From Candidatus Limnocylindrales bacterium (lineage in GTDB: Bacteria; Desulfobacterota; Binatia; UBA1149; CAITLU01): a stretch of DNA of 64,000 bases. Under the pieces are notes generated by a model. The model saw only the letters and a list, made by a program, of their open reading frames with translations. It ran no database searches and had not been told where the DNA came from. The position numbers and the translations under genes were made by a program. Within the stretch, counting starts at the first letter, position 1. The number at the start of each line of letters is the position of its first letter. The stretch spans positions 62,001 through 126,000 of the forward strand of contig DATNBU010000011.1 of the NCBI GenBank assembly GCA_035571835.1. The letters are read 5' to 3'. Below are positions 53,167 to 60,754 of the stretch, piece after piece.

Positions 53167-55035
53167 ATGTTTGGACGGCTCGTAAGGTCGGCAGCGACAG
53201 CTGCATTGCTATTGTCCGTTGTGTGTTCCGGATCGGTTGCGATGGCCGGCGATGCCTGCCCCGACGAAGTCTGCGGGGTAACCGAGGATTGCATCACCTG
53301 TCCTCAGGACTGCGGGCCGTGCGAGACAGTCCCGCAGGGCTCCACGACGACGTCAACGACGACCTCCACGACGACGTCGACCACGTCGTCCACAACGTCG
53401 ACGACCTTGATGATCGGTTCGACGACCTCAACGACCACCTCGACGAGCACGACCAGCACCACATCGACGACTTCGACGACCAGCGGAGAGCCTACCGGAG
53501 CGTGCTGCTCGGGTGGTTTCTGTACCGACGCGCTCACGCAGGCGTTCTGTGAAGTCGGCACGTGGCATGAGGACCAGATCTGCAGCCAGGCGCTCTGTGC
53601 CACTTGCGGCAACAACTGCGTCGAGTTCGGCGAAACCTGCGACGACGGCGACAGCGACAGCGGGGACGGCTGCGACTCGAGCTGTCATGAAGAGACCTGC
53701 TACTCGTGCTCCGAGAGCTTTGGCGACGTGCAGCCGACTGCTTTCGTGGGTTGCGCCGGGCCGTCGACGTGCCGGCTGACGGGCAACTGCGACGTCTGCG
53801 GTGACGAAGAAGTCGGACCAAGCGAGCAGTGCGACGACGGCAATACCGCCAGCGGCGACTGCTGCAGCTCGACCTGCCAGTTCGAGGCGAACCAGTCGCC
53901 GTGCACCGACGGCCAGTTCTGCAACGGTCCCGAGAAATGCAACGGCGCCGGCGCCTGCGTAAACCAGGAATCGCCGCCGGACTGCTCCGGCGTCAGCACG
54001 CAGTGCGCAGACGGCATCTGCGATCCGCAGCAGAACGCATGCGTGGCTTCGGGCGCCAAGAACGAAGGCTCTCCGTGCACCGACGCCAGCGCATGCACGC
54101 TCGCCGGCAGCGGCGTCTGCACGAGCGGCCAGTGCGTCGGTCAGGGATCGACTCTGTCGCCGTCGTGCCGATGGATCATCGTCGCCGGTAACTGGCATCT
54201 CGTCGCCAATAGTCCGGTTCGGGAAACCTCGGTCGCGGTTCGCAACGGACGCGGCTCTCTCGCGGACGCGAGCTTCTGCGGAGACACCGGCAAAGGCGGC
54301 GGCATGACCGCGGGCAGCTACATCGTCACGGCATCGAGCGGAACGGGAATCCGTTTCGGCAGGACGGCCGAGGTCGACGGCGACATCGCCACCGACGGCG
54401 CGGCCGTCATGAGCACGCTGTACGGAAAGGTCCCGGGGACGCAGGTCAAGAGCGTGCCGGGCGGGACCACGATGGCGAAGCTGCCGACCGGCACGGTGAG
54501 CACCAACGGATCGAGTCAGCTGGTCGATGTCTGCAACAACGACCAGGCGGAGCTGCTCGCAGCGGAAGACACGCTGAACGCGAAGCCGAACACACTGCCG
54601 CTGCTGAATCCGCCCAACACCCCGATCAAGGTCGGCGTCGGCAAGTCGTACTCGCTCGACGTCACCGGTGACGGCATCGTCGTGGTCGAAACGCCGCAGA
54701 TCAAGGTGGCGCACCACGGCTCGATCAACCTGACCGGCGGACCGAACGACGTCGTGATGTTCCGCATCCTCAACGGACGGTTCAGTCTCGGCTACGGCGC
54801 AAAGGTCGTCCTGAACGGCGGGCTCAAGCCGGAGAACGTGCTGTTCTACAGCGAGTGGAAAGTCTGCCGTCTTGCGCCGGGCGTGACAGGTTTCGGAACG
54901 GTCTTCTGCCCGGCTGCCGGCAAGTTCATCATCGGCGCCGGTGTGAACTGGTCCGGTACGTTCCTCGGCGGCACCAAGGAGATCAAGGCCCGCAGCGGGG
55001 CCGACCTCATCCACGTTCCGTTTACCGGATTCTGA
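53167..55035 (+). CDS. Secreted Cys-rich protein with long Thr/Ser linker and DUF4215-like repeats
   Basis: 622 residues from ATG 53167, seven bases after GGAGGGAGG. The signal peptide is VRSAATAALLLSVVCSGSVA. A short C-x-C-rich head (residues 25-55) is joined by a Thr/Ser stretch of about 50 residues, probably O-glycosylated or extended. Then come C-D-D-G-x-x-x-x-G-D-G-C-D-S-S-C loops of the myxococcal disulfide-repeat (DUF4215) type (two or three copies) and other disulfide loops. Residues about 330-622 form a beta-rich domain with few cysteines, which somewhat resembles choice-of-anchor or ice-binding-type solenoids. Function unknown; surface exposure expected. Confidence 0.83.
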   Translation: MFGRLVRSAATAALLLSVVCSGSVAMAGDACPDEVCGVTEDCITCPQDCGPCETVPQGSTTTSTTTSTTTSTTSSTTSTTLMIGSTTSTTTSTSTTSTTSTTSTTSGEPTGACCSGGFCTDALTQAFCEVGTWHEDQICSQALCATCGNNCVEFGETCDDGDSDSGDGCDSSCHEETCYSCSESFGDVQPTAFVGCAGPSTCRLTGNCDVCGDEEVGPSEQCDDGNTASGDCCSSTCQFEANQSPCTDGQFCNGPEKCNGAGACVNQESPPDCSGVSTQCADGICDPQQNACVASGAKNEGSPCTDASACTLAGSGVCTSGQCVGQGSTLSPSCRWIIVAGNWHLVANSPVRETSVAVRNGRGSLADASFCGDTGKGGGMTAGSYIVTASSGTGIRFGRTAEVDGDIATDGAAVMSTLYGKVPGTQVKSVPGGTTMAKLPTGTVSTNGSSQLVDVCNNDQAELLAAEDTLNAKPNTLPLLNPPNTPIKVGVGKSYSLDVTGDGIVVVETPQIKVAHHGSINLTGGPNDVVMFRILNGRFSLGYGAKVVLNGGLKPENVLFYSEWKVCRLAPGVTGFGTVFCPAAGKFIIGAGVNWSGTFLGGTKEIKARSGADLIHVPFTGF

Positions 55036-55047
55036 TCCGGCAACGAT

Positions 55048-55110
55048 GCGGCCGCCTGGCGGCCGCGAAATCGAAGGGCCGATTCCGAAAGGGATCGGCC
55101 CTTCGTGTTT
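55048..55110 (+). terminator. Double hairpin terminator, second with GAAA tetraloop
   Basis: A 9-bp perfect stem (55048-55056 with 55058-55066) is followed by a 15-bp stem with one wobble (55072-55086 with 55091-55105) closed by GAAA (55087-55090). TGTTT follows. The second hairpin has the same design as the terminator of the 34485 gene. Confidence 0.82.
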
Positions 55111-55147
55111 GCCATGAGGCTGCTGGTCGCATAGCTCACAGCTGCCG

Positions 55148-57499
55148 ATGGCGACCGAAGAATCGAGCGCCGGCGGCCCCGGCCTGCGCGAGAATGCGAC
55201 CGCCTTCCTGGTCGCCGGCGCGCTGCTGCTTTTCCAGATCACGTTCACGCGACTGATCAGCTACAAGCTGTTCTACCATTTCGTCTTCTTTGCGATCTCG
55301 CTGTCGATGCTCGGCCTCGGTGCGGCGGGTACATATGTTGCGCTTCACACCAGGCGGCGTGGGGCCGCGATAGGAATCCACCGCTGGCTCGCGATGCTCG
55401 CGGTTTCGGTGCCGATCGTGTTCCTTGCGATCGCCAATCCGGTCGGCGTGACGCACCACCCGCCGGTGCGAACCAAGCTGCTCGGCTCGGATGCGATCGC
55501 CTATCTTCTGTGGTGCGCACCGCTGCTGGTCTGGCTCAATTTCTGCGGCGGTGTCGTCCTGACCACGCTTTTTTCGCGTTTCAGCAGCCGCATGGGACGG
55601 CTCTATGCCGCCGATCTCTGCGGCGCCGCGATGGGCGGGCTCGCGTCGGTCGCCCTGATGCGTTCGTTCTCGCCGCCGGCGGCTTTCGTCTCCGGAGTCG
55701 TTCCGATCGTTGTTGCGCTGGTGGCGTACCGCGCTTCATGGCCGGGCTCGAGCGGGCGCGTACATCTTGCAGCTGTGTGCGCGAGCGCGCTCGCACTGTC
55801 GGCGGCGATCTTTGTCGGACCGGTCTGGCTCCGTAACTTCGAGAACTTCCGCGTCGAGGGCGGACGGCTTCGCAACGTCATCAAGTACGAGTGGAACCAC
55901 ATCATCCGCACCGATCACATGTCCGGATGGTACGTGCTCGACGGCGAAGCGGCCACGCGCATCAATCAGTGGAATCCCAATCCGGCACCACCTCGGACGC
56001 CCGCCTATGGGCTGGCTCCGAAATCGCCGTCGGTTGCGGTCATCGGTGTCGGCGGCGGCCGCGAGCTCGTCGAAGCGCTGCAGGCCGGTGCATCGTCGGT
56101 GCTGGCTATCGATCTGAACCCGACGATTCTTTCGTGGGCGCGCGGCGCCGACCGCGCACTCAACAAGGATCTCTATTACGACCCGCGCGTCGAAACGCAG
56201 CTCGGCGAAGGCCGGCACGTGGTGCGCTCGAGCGATCGCCGCTTCGACATGATCGTGATCCATGCGATCGACACGTATGCCGCAACCTCGGCCGGCGCCT
56301 ACGCGCTGACGGAGAATTTCCTCTACACCAAGGAAGCGTTTGCCGATTACTGGCGCGCGTTGTCGGACGACGGCGTCCTCAGCGTCTCCAGGTGGATGTT
56401 CTATCCGCCGCGCGAAGATCTCCGCCTGTTCGCGACGGCGAAGGCTGCGCTCGAAGACCTCGGTGTCGCCGATCCGCTGCGGCATCTCGTCATGGTCGCG
56501 CCGCTCGGCGACGCGACCAAGCTCGGAGACAAACGGGTCTGGGGTTATCTGTCGATGTCGCGCCGCGAGCTCTCCGACGCGGACGTCGCGAGCCTGAACC
56601 AGGCGCTGCGCAAGAGGCACTGGAGCATTTTGTACGGGCCGGGCCTGAAGACGGGGACGCCGTTCGAGCAGCTCGCGCTGGCGGCGGATCCTTCCGATTT
56701 CCAGCGTACGTACCCGTATCTGGTCACGCCGGTAACGGACGCGAGCCCGTACCTGTTCCAGTTCTTCAATCCACTGAATGCGTCGTCCTACGCATCGAGC
56801 ACCGAGTGGATGACGAGCAACGTCTACCAGTCGTCGGCGGTGATGCTGCTGGTGGCGCTGCTCGTCTGCATCGCCGGCAGCATCATCGTGATCCTGGCGC
56901 CGCTCGCATGGGCGAGTCGCGGCGCGGCGAATGCAGGTAACGAGATCGCTACGCTGCGAATGCGCGAGCTCGCGTACTTCTGCGGCCTCGGCCTCGGATT
57001 CATGGCGCTCGAAGTTCCGATCATCCAGGCGTTGTCGATGTATCTCGGTCACCCGACATACGGGCTGGCCGTAGCGCTCGTGGCGCTGCTGCTTTCGAGC
57101 GGCGCGGGCAGTCTTGTCGCCGACCGCCTCGATCCGGAGCCGTGGCTTCCGTGCGCGATCGCCGCGGCGCTGCTCGCTGCGCTCACCGTCGGTGCGTTTC
57201 CGCTTCTGCACGCGACGCTCGACCTGTCCGATCCCGCGCGCTTCGCGATCGCACTGGTCCTGCTCGCGGCGTGCGGTGTTCCGATGGGCATGCCGCTCGC
57301 ACTCGGCGTTCGACGCCTCGGACGACGCAATCCGGCCGCAGTTGCATGGGCGTGGGGCGCCAACGGCGCATCATCGGTCGTCGGCTCGTGCCTGATCATG
57401 ATCGCGATGGTGTTCGCCGGCTCGTCGGCAGCGCTTGCGATGGGTGCGCTATCTTACGCGATGTGCGCGATCGTCGCGGAGCGGCGTCCGGTCGCGTGA
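55148..57499 (+). CDS. Polytopic membrane protein with spermidine-synthase-like domain
   Basis: 783 residues. About seven helices (residues 15-215) precede a SAM/dcSAM-binding Rossmann domain (V-A-V-I-G-V-G-G-G-R-E, then V-L-A-I-D-L-N-P and F-D-M-I-V-I-H at residues about 300-400) of the polyamine aminopropyltransferase type. Eight or so further helices follow (residues 555-775). The aspartates that bind the amine in true spermidine synthases are not clear, so the small-molecule substrate is open. Such fusions are widespread and largely uncharacterised. Its stop abuts that of the convergent acyl-CoA dehydrogenase. Confidence 0.85.
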   Translation: MATEESSAGGPGLRENATAFLVAGALLLFQITFTRLISYKLFYHFVFFAISLSMLGLGAAGTYVALHTRRRGAAIGIHRWLAMLAVSVPIVFLAIANPVGVTHHPPVRTKLLGSDAIAYLLWCAPLLVWLNFCGGVVLTTLFSRFSSRMGRLYAADLCGAAMGGLASVALMRSFSPPAAFVSGVVPIVVALVAYRASWPGSSGRVHLAAVCASALALSAAIFVGPVWLRNFENFRVEGGRLRNVIKYEWNHIIRTDHMSGWYVLDGEAATRINQWNPNPAPPRTPAYGLAPKSPSVAVIGVGGGRELVEALQAGASSVLAIDLNPTILSWARGADRALNKDLYYDPRVETQLGEGRHVVRSSDRRFDMIVIHAIDTYAATSAGAYALTENFLYTKEAFADYWRALSDDGVLSVSRWMFYPPREDLRLFATAKAALEDLGVADPLRHLVMVAPLGDATKLGDKRVWGYLSMSRRELSDADVASLNQALRKRHWSILYGPGLKTGTPFEQLALAADPSDFQRTYPYLVTPVTDASPYLFQFFNPLNASSYASSTEWMTSNVYQSSAVMLLVALLVCIAGSIIVILAPLAWASRGAANAGNEIATLRMRELAYFCGLGLGFMALEVPIIQALSMYLGHPTYGLAVALVALLLSSGAGSLVADRLDPEPWLPCAIAAALLAALTVGAFPLLHATLDLSDPARFAIALVLLAACGVPMGMPLALGVRRLGRRNPAAVAWAWGANGASSVVGSCLIMIAMVFAGSSAALAMGALSYAMCAIVAERRPVA

Positions 57500-58657
57500 T
57501 CAGCCGGCGGCCGCGCCGTCGAATCCGGGCTGCGACGCATACCGGCCGAGGTGCCAGTCGGCGTCGCCGAACAGGCTCTGCAGCACGCGGATGCGTTTGA
57601 AGTAGAGTCCGACGTCCTGCTCATCGGTGATCGCGATGCCGCCGAAAAGCTGCACGGCGTTTTCCTGCACGAACCAGCCGCCCTGCTGGAGCTGAACCTT
57701 GGCCGCGGAGATCGCCGCCTTGCGCCCGGCCTCGTCGCCCGAGTCGGCGTGGATGGCGGCAAAGATCATCATGCCGCGGCATAGCTCGACTTCGGCGAAC
57801 ATGTCGGCTGCCCGATGCTGCAGCGCCTGGAACGATCCGATCGCCTTGCCGAACTGTTTTCGCTGCTTGAGATAATCGACGGTCATCGCGAGCAGCGCGC
57901 CGAGGCCTCCCTGCGCTTCGGCGCACGCCGCGGCCGCGCCGCGATCGAGCGCCCATTCGATGTCCGCGAGCGCGTGGCCTTCGCTTCCGAGCAGCCGGTC
58001 GGCGCCGACTTCGACGCTGGAAAGCCGGACGAGGCCCGTCGACTGACCGTCCATGCCGTGGACGCGCACGCGCTCGAGACCGGGCGCGTCGCCATCGACG
58101 AGGAACAGCGAGAGCCCTGCAGCGTCGCGCGGACCACCGGACGTACGAGCGACGACGACGAATGCATCGGCTGCGTGCCCGTTGAGCACCCAGACTTTTT
58201 CACCGGTCAGCGTGTAACCTGACGCAGATTTCACGGCTTTGGTCTGGCAGTCGGCCGCTTCGTAGCGCGCCTGCCGCTCGGCGTATGCAAACGCGAGCGT
58301 GGTGCGTCCTTCGAGCATCGGAGCGAGAAACCGTTCGATCTGCTGCGGCGTTCCGAGCCGCGACAGGAGGCCGCCGGCCAGCACGACCGAGGCAATGTAC
58401 GGTTCCGGCACGAGGCCGCGTCCGAGCTGCTCGAGAATCAGCGCGACGTCGACGAAGTTTCCGCCGTAGCCGCCCTGCTCTTCGGGAAACGCGACGGCGA
58501 GCCATCCGTAGTCGGCCATCGCCTTCCAGGTTTTTGCTTCGTAGCCCGCTTCGGTAGTGCGTAGATTGCGAAACCGCGAAATCGGCGAGTCGTTGTCGAC
58601 AAAGCGCCGCACGGCATCGACCATCATCTTCTGTTCGTCAGTCAGCTCGAAGTTCAT
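57500..58657 (-). CDS. Acyl-CoA dehydrogenase, probably the non-canonical partner of a pair
   Basis: 385 residues (MNFELTDEQKMMVDAVRRFV). The fold is shown by A-F-P-E-E-Q-G-G-Y-G-G and a short flavin-binding region, F-A-Y-A-E-R-Q-A-R-Y. The final C-terminal motif usual for the family (Y-G-G-T-x-E-I-Q) is missing; the corresponding place reads L-F-G-D-A-D-W-H-L-G-R. It lies 13 nt after its neighbour. This fits heteromeric acyl-CoA dehydrogenases (as in actinobacterial sterol-chain FadE pairs), in which only one subunit type carries full active sites. Confidence 0.87.
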   Translation of the reverse strand: MNFELTDEQKMMVDAVRRFVDNDSPISRFRNLRTTEAGYEAKTWKAMADYGWLAVAFPEEQGGYGGNFVDVALILEQLGRGLVPEPYIASVVLAGGLLSRLGTPQQIERFLAPMLEGRTTLAFAYAERQARYEAADCQTKAVKSASGYTLTGEKVWVLNGHAADAFVVVARTSGGPRDAAGLSLFLVDGDAPGLERVRVHGMDGQSTGLVRLSSVEVGADRLLGSEGHALADIEWALDRGAAAACAEAQGGLGALLAMTVDYLKQRKQFGKAIGSFQALQHRAADMFAEVELCRGMMIFAAIHADSGDEAGRKAAISAAKVQLQQGGWFVQENAVQLFGGIAITDEQDVGLYFKRIRVLQSLFGDADWHLGRYASQPGFDGAAAG

Positions 58658-58670
58658 CGTGTTTGGTTTT

Positions 58671-59858
58671 TCAGCTCTGCGGCAGGCCGAGGATCATCTT
58701 GGCGATGATGTTTTTCTGGATTTCGTTGGAGCCGCCGTAGATCGTCGCGGCGCGCAGGTAGTTGAAGTTCGAAGCCATCCACAGCTGGTATTCGGGCATC
58801 GCTTCGGTCGGCGAATCGAACCAGCCGAGCGCGTTGTGGCCCATCGCATCCATCGCGAGCTCCGAGAGCTCCTGCTGGAGCTCGGTGCCGGCGATTTTCA
58901 GGATCGAGCTCTCCGGGCCGGGAGCATGTCCAAGCTGAGCGGACGCGAGCGTGCGAAGGTTCGCCATGCCGACGGTGCGCTGACGGATCTCGAGTTTTGC
59001 GAGACGGCGCCGAAACGCGTCGTCGTCCATCAGCGTCTTTCCGCGGACCGGAGTGTCGCGCGCGATGCGACGGATCAGCCGCAGCAGTCTGGCCGATTCG
59101 GCAACGCCGCCGATCGAGGTCCGCTCATGGCCGAGCAGGGCCTTCGCCATCGTCCAGCCCTGGTTTTCCGGACCGACGCGGTTGGCCTGCGGCACGCGCG
59201 CGTTATCGAACCACGTTTCGGAGAATGCCGGCGTGCCGCCGATCGTGAGGAACGGCTTCACTTCGATGCCGGGCGTATTCCTGATGTCGGCGAGCAGGAA
59301 CGAAATTCCTTCCTGCTGCTTGCCGTTCGAGTTGGTGCGCGCGAGCACGAAGATCCAGTGCGCGTACTGCGCATAGGTCGTCCACGTCTTCTGTCCGTTC
59401 AGGACGTAGTCGTCGCCGTCCTTTTCGGCACGAAGCTGGAGGCTTGCCAGGTCGGAGCCCGAATTCGGCTCGCTGTACCCCTGGCACCAGATCTCTTCGC
59501 CGGAGAGGATTTTCGGCAGAAAGCGCTTCTTCTGCTCGTCGGTTCCGAACTGGATGATCAGCGGTCCGACCATGGTCAGGCCGAACGGCGAGAGCGACGG
59601 CGCGTTCGCGCGCGTCAGCTCCTCGCTGAAAATGTGGCGCTGGCCGACGTCCCAGCCGGTGCCACCGACTTCCTTCGGCCAGTGCGGCGCAGCCCATCCC
59701 TTCTCGTAAAGAATCCGGTGCCAGCGCAGCGTGTCTTCGTGCTCGTAGTGGCCGCCGTTCTCGGCCTTGTGCCGCAGCTCGGGCGGCATGGCTTCGGAGA
59801 TGAAACGCCGGACTTCGTCGCGAAACGCGATCTGCTCTGGCGTGAAGGACATGTCCAT
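58671..59858 (-). CDS. Acyl-CoA dehydrogenase, canonical partner
   Basis: 395 residues from ATG 59858 with GGAGGT ten bases upstream. It carries the flavin motif C-Q-G-Y-S-E-P-N-S-G-S-D-L-A-S and the C-terminal Y-G-G-S-N-E-I-Q-K-N-I-I-A. It would introduce the alpha-beta double bond of an acyl-CoA in the first step of beta-oxidation, passing electrons to ETF. Cotranscription with the second acyl-CoA dehydrogenase, and with the TetR gene upstream on the same strand, is likely. Confidence 0.93.
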   Translation of the reverse strand: MDMSFTPEQIAFRDEVRRFISEAMPPELRHKAENGGHYEHEDTLRWHRILYEKGWAAPHWPKEVGGTGWDVGQRHIFSEELTRANAPSLSPFGLTMVGPLIIQFGTDEQKKRFLPKILSGEEIWCQGYSEPNSGSDLASLQLRAEKDGDDYVLNGQKTWTTYAQYAHWIFVLARTNSNGKQQEGISFLLADIRNTPGIEVKPFLTIGGTPAFSETWFDNARVPQANRVGPENQGWTMAKALLGHERTSIGGVAESARLLRLIRRIARDTPVRGKTLMDDDAFRRRLAKLEIRQRTVGMANLRTLASAQLGHAPGPESSILKIAGTELQQELSELAMDAMGHNALGWFDSPTEAMPEYQLWMASNFNYLRAATIYGGSNEIQKNIIAKMILGLPQS

Positions 59859-60019
59859 GGGAAGGCTACCTCCGGAGATTCTGCGCGCATTTCATGCAAA
59901 CCCGGGCGCGCGGCGACGGGACCGTAGCGAGCGCCGGAAATGAAGTAAACAGTGCTCGCTTTAGCGGAATCGTGAGGTCGCCTGGTGTGTCGAGTGGCGG
60001 GAAGACGGGGAAGTCGCGC

Positions 60020-60667
60020 TCACGCGCTGGGAAAGCACGACAGAATCGCGAGCAGCATCGACGTCACGGTCTGCGTCGCACGCTCGGAATCGAGCTCATG
60101 ACGGATGCGCAGCTCGTTCCACGTCTCCCACGATGCGGTCGCCGACAGAGCGGCGACGACGCCCGTGCGCGCGTCTTCGCTGACCGCGGCAATTTCGCCG
60201 GCAAACGTTTTCTCGAGCTCGGTGCGCGCGAGCGCGCGCACCCACGAAAGCCGGCGCGCGACTTCCTCGGAGAACGGTTCGTGAAGAAGGGCGACGCGGC
60301 GAACCGGAGTCACGCGTTCGTTGAGCGTGCACCAGCGCCGCGCCAGATGGGAAGCCCTGTCGGCGACCGGCCCGGATTCGGGCGCCGGGTCCGGAAGGTC
60401 CCTGCCCACCCTCTGGATCTGCAGCGTGGCTGCTTCGCTGTGGAGGGTTTCCATGTCCTGGAAGTGCCGGAAGACCGCGCGCTCGGAAACGCCGGCCTGC
60501 GCGGCAATGGCCTTGGCAGTCGGCCGCATGTCCCCGGAATTGAGCAGGTTCAGGTACGCGTCCGCCACGGCGCGCCGCGTCGTCGCCGAACGGACGGCGC
60601 GGCCGTCTTCTTTTACCGGGTTCCTTTCGGGGCTCTCGGGGTCGAGGATCGTTGCGGCGGTACTCAT
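60020..60667 (-). CDS. TetR-family transcriptional regulator
   Basis: 215 residues from ATG 60667. The N-terminal helix-turn-helix (T-A-K-A-I-A-A-Q-A-G-V-S-E-R-A-V-F-R-H-F) is typical TetR, and the all-alpha C-terminal part is a ligand/dimer domain. There is no Shine-Dalgarno sequence, and the predicted promoter would put the transcript start at or just before the ATG, so the message may be almost leaderless. The gene is upstream of the acyl-CoA dehydrogenases and divergent from the DUF3604 gene; it likely controls itself and one or both neighbours. Confidence 0.9.
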   Translation of the reverse strand: MSTAATILDPESPERNPVKEDGRAVRSATTRRAVADAYLNLLNSGDMRPTAKAIAAQAGVSERAVFRHFQDMETLHSEAATLQIQRVGRDLPDPAPESGPVADRASHLARRWCTLNERVTPVRRVALLHEPFSEEVARRLSWVRALARTELEKTFAGEIAAVSEDARTGVVAALSATASWETWNELRIRHELDSERATQTVTSMLLAILSCFPSA

Positions 60668-60675
60668 CGTTGCGT

Positions 60676-60714
60676 CGATTATCAATTGTCAGGCAGGCTG
60701 ACAACTGTTAGAAC
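60676..60714. promoter_or_regulatory. Divergent promoters sharing a TetR-type operator
   Basis: A 19-bp palindrome, TTGTCAGGCAGGCTGACAA (60686-60704), lies between the TetR and DUF3604 genes. Its two outer TTGTCA hexamers fit -35 boxes of opposite promoters. On the plus strand TTGTCA, 17 nt, TAGAAC (60709-60714). On the minus strand TTGTCA, 17 nt, TAATCG (60681-60676). A repressor bound here would cover both -35 regions. Confidence 0.6.
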
Positions 60715-60754
60715 CCAGCGCGCTCGCAAACCGGGAGTCGGGGAGGAAATGCTC

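Noticed and set aside
59894..60754. Open frame extending the DUF3604 gene upstream by about 290 codons
   Set aside because: It runs antisense through the TetR gene. The signal peptide and GGAGG place the true start at 60755.
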